Assembly (NCBI GenBank): GCA_027489455.1
Contig: JAIXZR010000028.1
Location: 1 to 64,000 of the forward strand
DNA from: Rubrivivax sp.
GTDB lineage: Bacteria > Pseudomonadota > Gammaproteobacteria > Burkholderiales > Burkholderiaceae_C
Direction: 5' to 3'
DNA length: 64,000 bases
Both the position numbers and the translations under genes were made by a program. Shown piece after piece: positions 59,566-64,000 of the stretch; the first letter of the stretch is position 1; each line of letters opens with the position of its first letter. The notes under the pieces were generated by a model, which was not told where the DNA came from, did not search any database, and saw only the letters and a program-made list of their open reading frames with translations.

Positions 59566-59997
59566 GTGGTGCCGAGCGTTTCCGTCCCGGTGTTCGACCG
59601 CGCGCGCGTCGATGCCCGTCTGCAGGCCGCCCGCGCCGGCGAGCGCGAAGCACTGCTGGCCTACCGGCAGCGCGTGCTGCTGGCCACGGAAGAGGTGGAG
59701 AGCGCGCTGGCCCAGGCGCGGCAGGGGCAGTTGCGCCTGGCATCCCTGCAGGAACAGGCGCGGCAGGCTGTGCTCGCCGAGCAGCCCGCGCGCAAGCGCT
59801 TCGAGGCCGGGGGCACCGACCTGCTCGAACTGCTGGATGCGCAGCGTTCTGCGCAGCGCGCCGAGATTGAACTGTCTTTGGCCCTGACAAGTCAGCAGCA
59901 GCGGTGGTGGGGCTGCAGCGCGCGCTGGGATCGCGCCTCCTGCCGGACGGTCGCGCAGCAGTGGTGGGTCCTGCCCAGTGGGAGGGGTGATGCATGA
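59566..59997 (+). pseudogene. C-terminal fragment of NodT/TolC-type outer membrane efflux protein
   Basis: PVFDRARVDARLQAARAGEREALLAYRQRVLLATEEVESALAQARQGQLRL...RFEAGGTDLLELLDAQRSAQRAEIELSLALTSQQQ then apparent frameshift; N-terminal half absent. Confidence 0.65.
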
Positions 59998-60107
59998 GCT
60001 TGCATCAAGCACCCGGGCATCACACTTCGACAGCAATGCCTGCTTCTCGTGCAGGGCTTGGCCCGCTTCGGAGCACGCCGGCCGGGCCGGCAAAGTAAAC
60101 TTTCAGT

Positions 60108-60542
60108 ATGAGTGTGTTCATGCGAACGCTGTTGGTCTGGCTGATCGTCCTTGCGCTTCCGGTGCAAGGGGCGTCTGCCGCGACCATGGCGTTCTGCGGT
60201 CCCGCCCACCACGGCGGCGGGCAAGCCCGTACTGCGGTGACCGCCTCGGGCTCGGAGCACTCTCATCACAGCGTCGCCGTAGCCGCAAACGACCTCGAGG
60301 CGGGCATGGCGGCCGAAGCCGCTTTCTCCGACGACGCTTCATCCATGCTGAAGGCCAGCCAAGCTGCCAAGCAGAAGTGCAGCGTCTGCGCTTCCTGCTG
60401 CTCGCTGGGTGCCATCCTGACCACGGTGCCGGTCGTTCCGGCCACCGAGGCAGCGCCGACGGTGTTCACCACCGTCGTGCCCACCGTCGACGCGTTCGCC
60501 GCCGACGGGCCGGACCGCCCCCCTCGAAACGTCCTCGTGTAA
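60108..60542 (+). CDS. Secreted Cys-rich hypothetical protein of copper cluster
   Basis: Signal MRTLLVWLIVLALPVQGASA; KCSVCASCCSLGAILTTVPVVP. Confidence 0.5.
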   Translation: MSVFMRTLLVWLIVLALPVQGASAATMAFCGPAHHGGGQARTAVTASGSEHSHHSVAVAANDLEAGMAAEAAFSDDASSMLKASQAAKQKCSVCASCCSLGAILTTVPVVPATEAAPTVFTTVVPTVDAFAADGPDRPPRNVLV

Positions 60543-60651
60543 CCGGCTCGGGTTGACGCGCGTGCATTGACGCGCGGCCTCGAGCCAGGTCCTGTTCCGT
60601 CCCCGCCGCGCCTGCGACAGGGACGTCTCCAGACGTTCACACGAGGATTCC

Positions 60652-61035
60652 ATGGTCCCAATCCCCATGCGCCGGCGCAGCCCGTGCGCCTTGCCGAGCC
60701 TTCTGCTCACGTTATTGCTGGCCGCGCAGGTCCACGCGCAGTCGCCCGCCCCCACACGCCCCGATCCGCTGGACCCGAGAGCCCAGGTGCCTTCGGTGCG
60801 TTATGAGTCATCGTTCGCACAGTTCCGTCGCATCGGCGACGACAAGCCCGTGGCCTGGCGCGAGGCCAACGATGCCGTGGCCCGCATCGGCGGCTGGCGG
60901 GTCTACGCGCGCGAGGCGCAGCAACCCGATCCCACCGCGGTGGAGAAGCCGGCGGCACCCTCGCAGGCTCCCGCGTCAACGCCGGCGCTAGCCGCCCCGC
61001 CGATGCCCGCGGGCCATTCCGGCCACAAGCACTGA
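60652..61035 (+). CDS. Secreted hypothetical protein of copper cluster
   Basis: Signal-like N-terminus; VRYESSFAQFRRIGDDKPVAWREANDAVARIGGWRVYAREAQ. Confidence 0.65.
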   Translation: MVPIPMRRRSPCALPSLLLTLLLAAQVHAQSPAPTRPDPLDPRAQVPSVRYESSFAQFRRIGDDKPVAWREANDAVARIGGWRVYAREAQQPDPTAVEKPAAPSQAPASTPALAAPPMPAGHSGHKH

Positions 61036-61046
61036 GAGGCCGCACG

Positions 61047-62489
61047 ATGAGCCATGACATTCAAGGTCTAGCGCCCGCAGGGCGCGGCGTTCGCGGCCTC
61101 CGCGTGCTGGCGCTTGTCGCCAGCGCGGTGGTGTTGGGGGGCTGCGCGAGCTTCGGCGCCGACGGTGGGTTCAGTGCTGTCGAACGGACCACCAAGGAAC
61201 GGATCGGCAAGGATCTGCACTGGGCGCGCGGCGACGCCGACCTCGACACTATCGCCAAGCGCGTGGCTGAGCTGCTGGCCAAGCCACTGACGGTGGACGA
61301 TGCGGTTCAGGTCGCACTGCTCAACAACCGCGGGCTGCAGGCCGATTTCCAGGAGATCGGCATCACCGAGGCCGAGGTGGTGCAGGCCGGGCGCCTGCCG
61401 AACCCAGGCTTCAGCTTCGGCCGCTCGAGCCGCGGCGACGAGCGAGAGATCGAGCGCGGCCTGCACTTCAACCTGGCGCGCCTGGTGGCCATGCCGTTGA
61501 TCGGCCGCATGGAGGCGCGCCGCTTCGAGCAAGTGAAGGGGCGCGTGGCGATGAACGTGCTGTCGCTGGCCGCCGACACGCGCAAAGCCTATTTCACTGC
61601 GCTGGCGGCGGAAGAGACCGTTCGCTACATGCGGCAGGTGAAGCAGGCGGCTGACGCCAGCGCCGAGCTGGCCCGGCGCATGGAGCAGGTCGGCAACTTC
61701 AACAAACTGCAACGTGCCCGGGAACAATCGTTCTACGCCAACGCTGCGCTTCAGCTCGCCCGGGCGGAACAGGCCCAGCGCTCGACGCGCGAGCGCCTGG
61801 TGCGTCTGCTCGGCGTCTGGGGGACCCAGACTGCCTTCGCCTTGCCCGAACGGCTGCCGGACCTGCCGCCATCTCCACTGGACCTGCCCGACGTCGAGCA
61901 GGTGGCTTTGGCGCAGCGGCTGGACGTGCAAGGTGCCAAGCAGGCGGCAGAACAGACGGCGAGCAACCTGGGTTTGACGAAAACCACGCGCTTCGTCAAC
62001 GTGCTGGAACTGGGCGTGATGCGCAACAGCTCGAACGAAGAGCCGACCCAACGCGGCTGGGAGATCGGCTTCGAGTTGCCGCTGTTCGACTGGGGCGGTG
62101 CGCGTGTGGCGCGTGCCGAGGCGGTGTACATGCAGACGCTTCATCGCGCCGCCGAGACCGCGATCAACGCGCGATCCGAGGTGCGCGAGGCCTACACCGG
62201 CTACCGCTCGGCCTACGACATCGCAAGGCACCACCGCGACGAAGTCGTGCCGCTGAACCAGCGCATCGCCGAGGAGAACGTGCTTCGCTACAACGGCATG
62301 TTGATCGGCGTGTTCGAGCTGTTGGCTGACGCCCGCACGCAGATCGCCAGCGTGAACGCCTCCATCGAGGCGCTGCGCGACTTCTGGATCGCGCAGGCCG
62401 ACCTCGACATGGCGCTGATCGGCAAACCCAGCCTCGCCGCAGCCGCCGGCCCCGCGATGGCGGCCGAAGCCGCTGGCGCAGGCCATTGA
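61047..62489 (+). CDS. TolC family outer membrane lipoprotein
   Basis: Lipobox VVLGGCASFG; LTVDDAVQVALLNNRGLQADFQEIGITEAEVVQAGRLPNPGFSF. Confidence 0.87.
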   Translation: MSHDIQGLAPAGRGVRGLRVLALVASAVVLGGCASFGADGGFSAVERTTKERIGKDLHWARGDADLDTIAKRVAELLAKPLTVDDAVQVALLNNRGLQADFQEIGITEAEVVQAGRLPNPGFSFGRSSRGDEREIERGLHFNLARLVAMPLIGRMEARRFEQVKGRVAMNVLSLAADTRKAYFTALAAEETVRYMRQVKQAADASAELARRMEQVGNFNKLQRAREQSFYANAALQLARAEQAQRSTRERLVRLLGVWGTQTAFALPERLPDLPPSPLDLPDVEQVALAQRLDVQGAKQAAEQTASNLGLTKTTRFVNVLELGVMRNSSNEEPTQRGWEIGFELPLFDWGGARVARAEAVYMQTLHRAAETAINARSEVREAYTGYRSAYDIARHHRDEVVPLNQRIAEENVLRYNGMLIGVFELLADARTQIASVNASIEALRDFWIAQADLDMALIGKPSLAAAAGPAMAAEAAGAGH

Positions 62490-62491
62490 AC

Positions 62492-63931
62492 ATGAAGGAC
62501 TCTCATATGCTTTCCCGACGCAAAATGCTCGGCGGTGCTGGCGCCATCACCGCAGCGGCTGCCGCCGCCTCGGTCAGCAAGGTGGCCATGGCCGCGCTGC
62601 CCGAGCCGGTCATCCAGACCAAGCCCGACACCATGCCGCCGCTGGTGCCGAACACCGGGCGCCCCTACAACCCCGTCGTCACGCTCAACGGCTGGACGCT
62701 GCCCTGGCGCATGAACAACGGCGTCAAGGAGTTCCACCTCGTCGCCGAACCCGTGGTCCGCGAAATGAGCCCCGGCTTCAAGGCCCACCTGTGGGGCTAC
62801 AACGGCCAGAGCCCGGGGCCGACGATCGAGGTGGTGGAAGGTGACCGCGTGCGCCTCTTCGTCACCAACAAGCTCGGCGAGCTGACCAGCATCCACTGGC
62901 ACGGCCAGCGTCTTCCAAATGGCATGGACGGCGTGACCGGCTTGAACCAGCCGGGCATCCCGCCGGGCAAGACCTACGTCTACGAGTTCGTGGCGCGCCG
63001 TCCCGGCACCTTCATGTACCACCCGCATGCCGACGAGATGGTGCAGATGGCGATGGGGATGATGGGCTTCTGGATCACGCACCCGAAGGGCAAACACCCG
63101 CTCATCGACGAGGTCGACCGCGACTTTTGCTTCCTGCTCAACGCCTACGACATTGACCCCGGCGCTGCCACGCCGAAGATCATGACGATGCTGGACTTCA
63201 ACCTGTGGAGCTGGAACAGCCGCATCTTCCCCGGCATCGACCCGCTGGTGGTTCGCCACATGGACAAGGTGCGCATCCGGGTGGGCAACCTGACGATGAC
63301 CAACCACCCGATCCACCTGCACGGGCACGAGTTCCTGATCACCGGCACCGATGGCGGGCCGACACCGAAGAGCACGCGCCAGTATGAGGTGACGGCCGAC
63401 ATCGCTGTGGGGCAGATGCGGCAGATGGACTTCCTCGCCGACGAGGAGGGCGACTGGGCCTTCCACTGCCACAAGAGCCACCACACGATGAACGCGATGG
63501 GCCATGACGTGCCCACGATGATCGGCGTGGACCACCGCGGCGTGGCGAAACAGATCACGCAGCTGATCCCCGACTACATGGTGATGGGCGAGCGCGGCAT
63601 GAAGGACATGACTGAGATGGAGATGCCGCTGCCCGACAACACCGCTGCCATGATGACCGGCACCGGGCCGTTCGGCGCTGTCGGCATGGGCGGCATGTTC
63701 AGCGTTGTGAAGGTGCGCAAGGACCAGAAGCGGGGCGACTACAGCGACCCGGGTTGGTACCAGCACCCGCCGGGCACGGTGGCCTACGAGTTCACGGGCG
63801 CCTTGCCCGACCCGGCGCGCTTCAAGGCCGACGCCAGCCCTGGGCCGGGCTCCATGTCGCCAGTGGCCAAGCCGACGCAGGACGTCGAGGTCAAAGTGCG
63901 CAAGCCCGCGGGCGGCCACTCGGGCCACTGA
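62492..63931 (+). CDS. Multicopper oxidase
   Basis: Tat-like SRRKMLGGAG; SIHWHGQRLPNGMDGV, FMYHPHADEMVQM, HPIHLHGHEFLITG, DWAFHCHKSHHTMNAMGH copper sites. Confidence 0.93.
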   Translation: MKDSHMLSRRKMLGGAGAITAAAAAASVSKVAMAALPEPVIQTKPDTMPPLVPNTGRPYNPVVTLNGWTLPWRMNNGVKEFHLVAEPVVREMSPGFKAHLWGYNGQSPGPTIEVVEGDRVRLFVTNKLGELTSIHWHGQRLPNGMDGVTGLNQPGIPPGKTYVYEFVARRPGTFMYHPHADEMVQMAMGMMGFWITHPKGKHPLIDEVDRDFCFLLNAYDIDPGAATPKIMTMLDFNLWSWNSRIFPGIDPLVVRHMDKVRIRVGNLTMTNHPIHLHGHEFLITGTDGGPTPKSTRQYEVTADIAVGQMRQMDFLADEEGDWAFHCHKSHHTMNAMGHDVPTMIGVDHRGVAKQITQLIPDYMVMGERGMKDMTEMEMPLPDNTAAMMTGTGPFGAVGMGGMFSVVKVRKDQKRGDYSDPGWYQHPPGTVAYEFTGALPDPARFKADASPGPGSMSPVAKPTQDVEVKVRKPAGGHSGH

Positions 63932-63970
63932 CCGCAACAAGACTCACTCTCACCACTCAAGGAGTACCGC

Positions 63971-64000
63971 ATGAACGAACCGAAGACGATCTCGCACGCC
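63971..64000 (+). CDS. Start of a further gene, truncated by window end
   Basis: ATG preceded by AAGGAG (caaggagtaccgcATGAACGAACCG). Confidence 0.4.
   Translation, partial: MNEPKTISHA

Overview
High-GC betaproteobacterial (Burkholderiales-like) chromosome segment with three parts. (1) 1-10557: ordinary core genes: two LpxL/HtrB-type acyltransferases, a PEP-CTERM protein, dapF, a DUF484 protein, xerC, an RlmI-like methyltransferase, a methyltransferase-tailed surface-type protein, an Lrp/AsnC regulator and glmS. (2) ~10580 to at least 42 kb: a Tn7-like transposon in the classic attTn7 site just after glmS. Three tandem ~20-bp TnsB-site-like repeats (10586-10645) mark the glmS-proximal end. 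The tns module lies at 33.8-42.0 kb: tnsD-type tniQ, an HTH gene, a second tniQ, and tnsC/tnsB/tnsA on the opposite strand. The main cargo is one ~19-kb, 11-gene, tightly overlapping minus-strand operon (30374->11281): RHH protein, complete Wadjet jetABCD, Shango-like sngA/sngB, an AlbA_2/Schlafen-type gene, sngC, then an SbcD/YhaO-SbcC/YhaN-like pair. I consider this composite defence operon the most interesting object in the window. (3) ~42.2-64 kb: accessory material (XRE regulator, unknown genes, a low-GC operon of secreted proteins, a ComEC-like MBL protein, a tyrosine recombinase) followed by a copper/silver efflux island (CusCBA-like RND, CopA P-type ATPase, multicopper oxidase, a second TolC protein, small Met/His/Cys-rich proteins) with gene debris. 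The distal Tn7-like end was not found. No CRISPR array, rRNA or tRNA was recognised. All family assignments are motif-level reading by eye; no database search was run.
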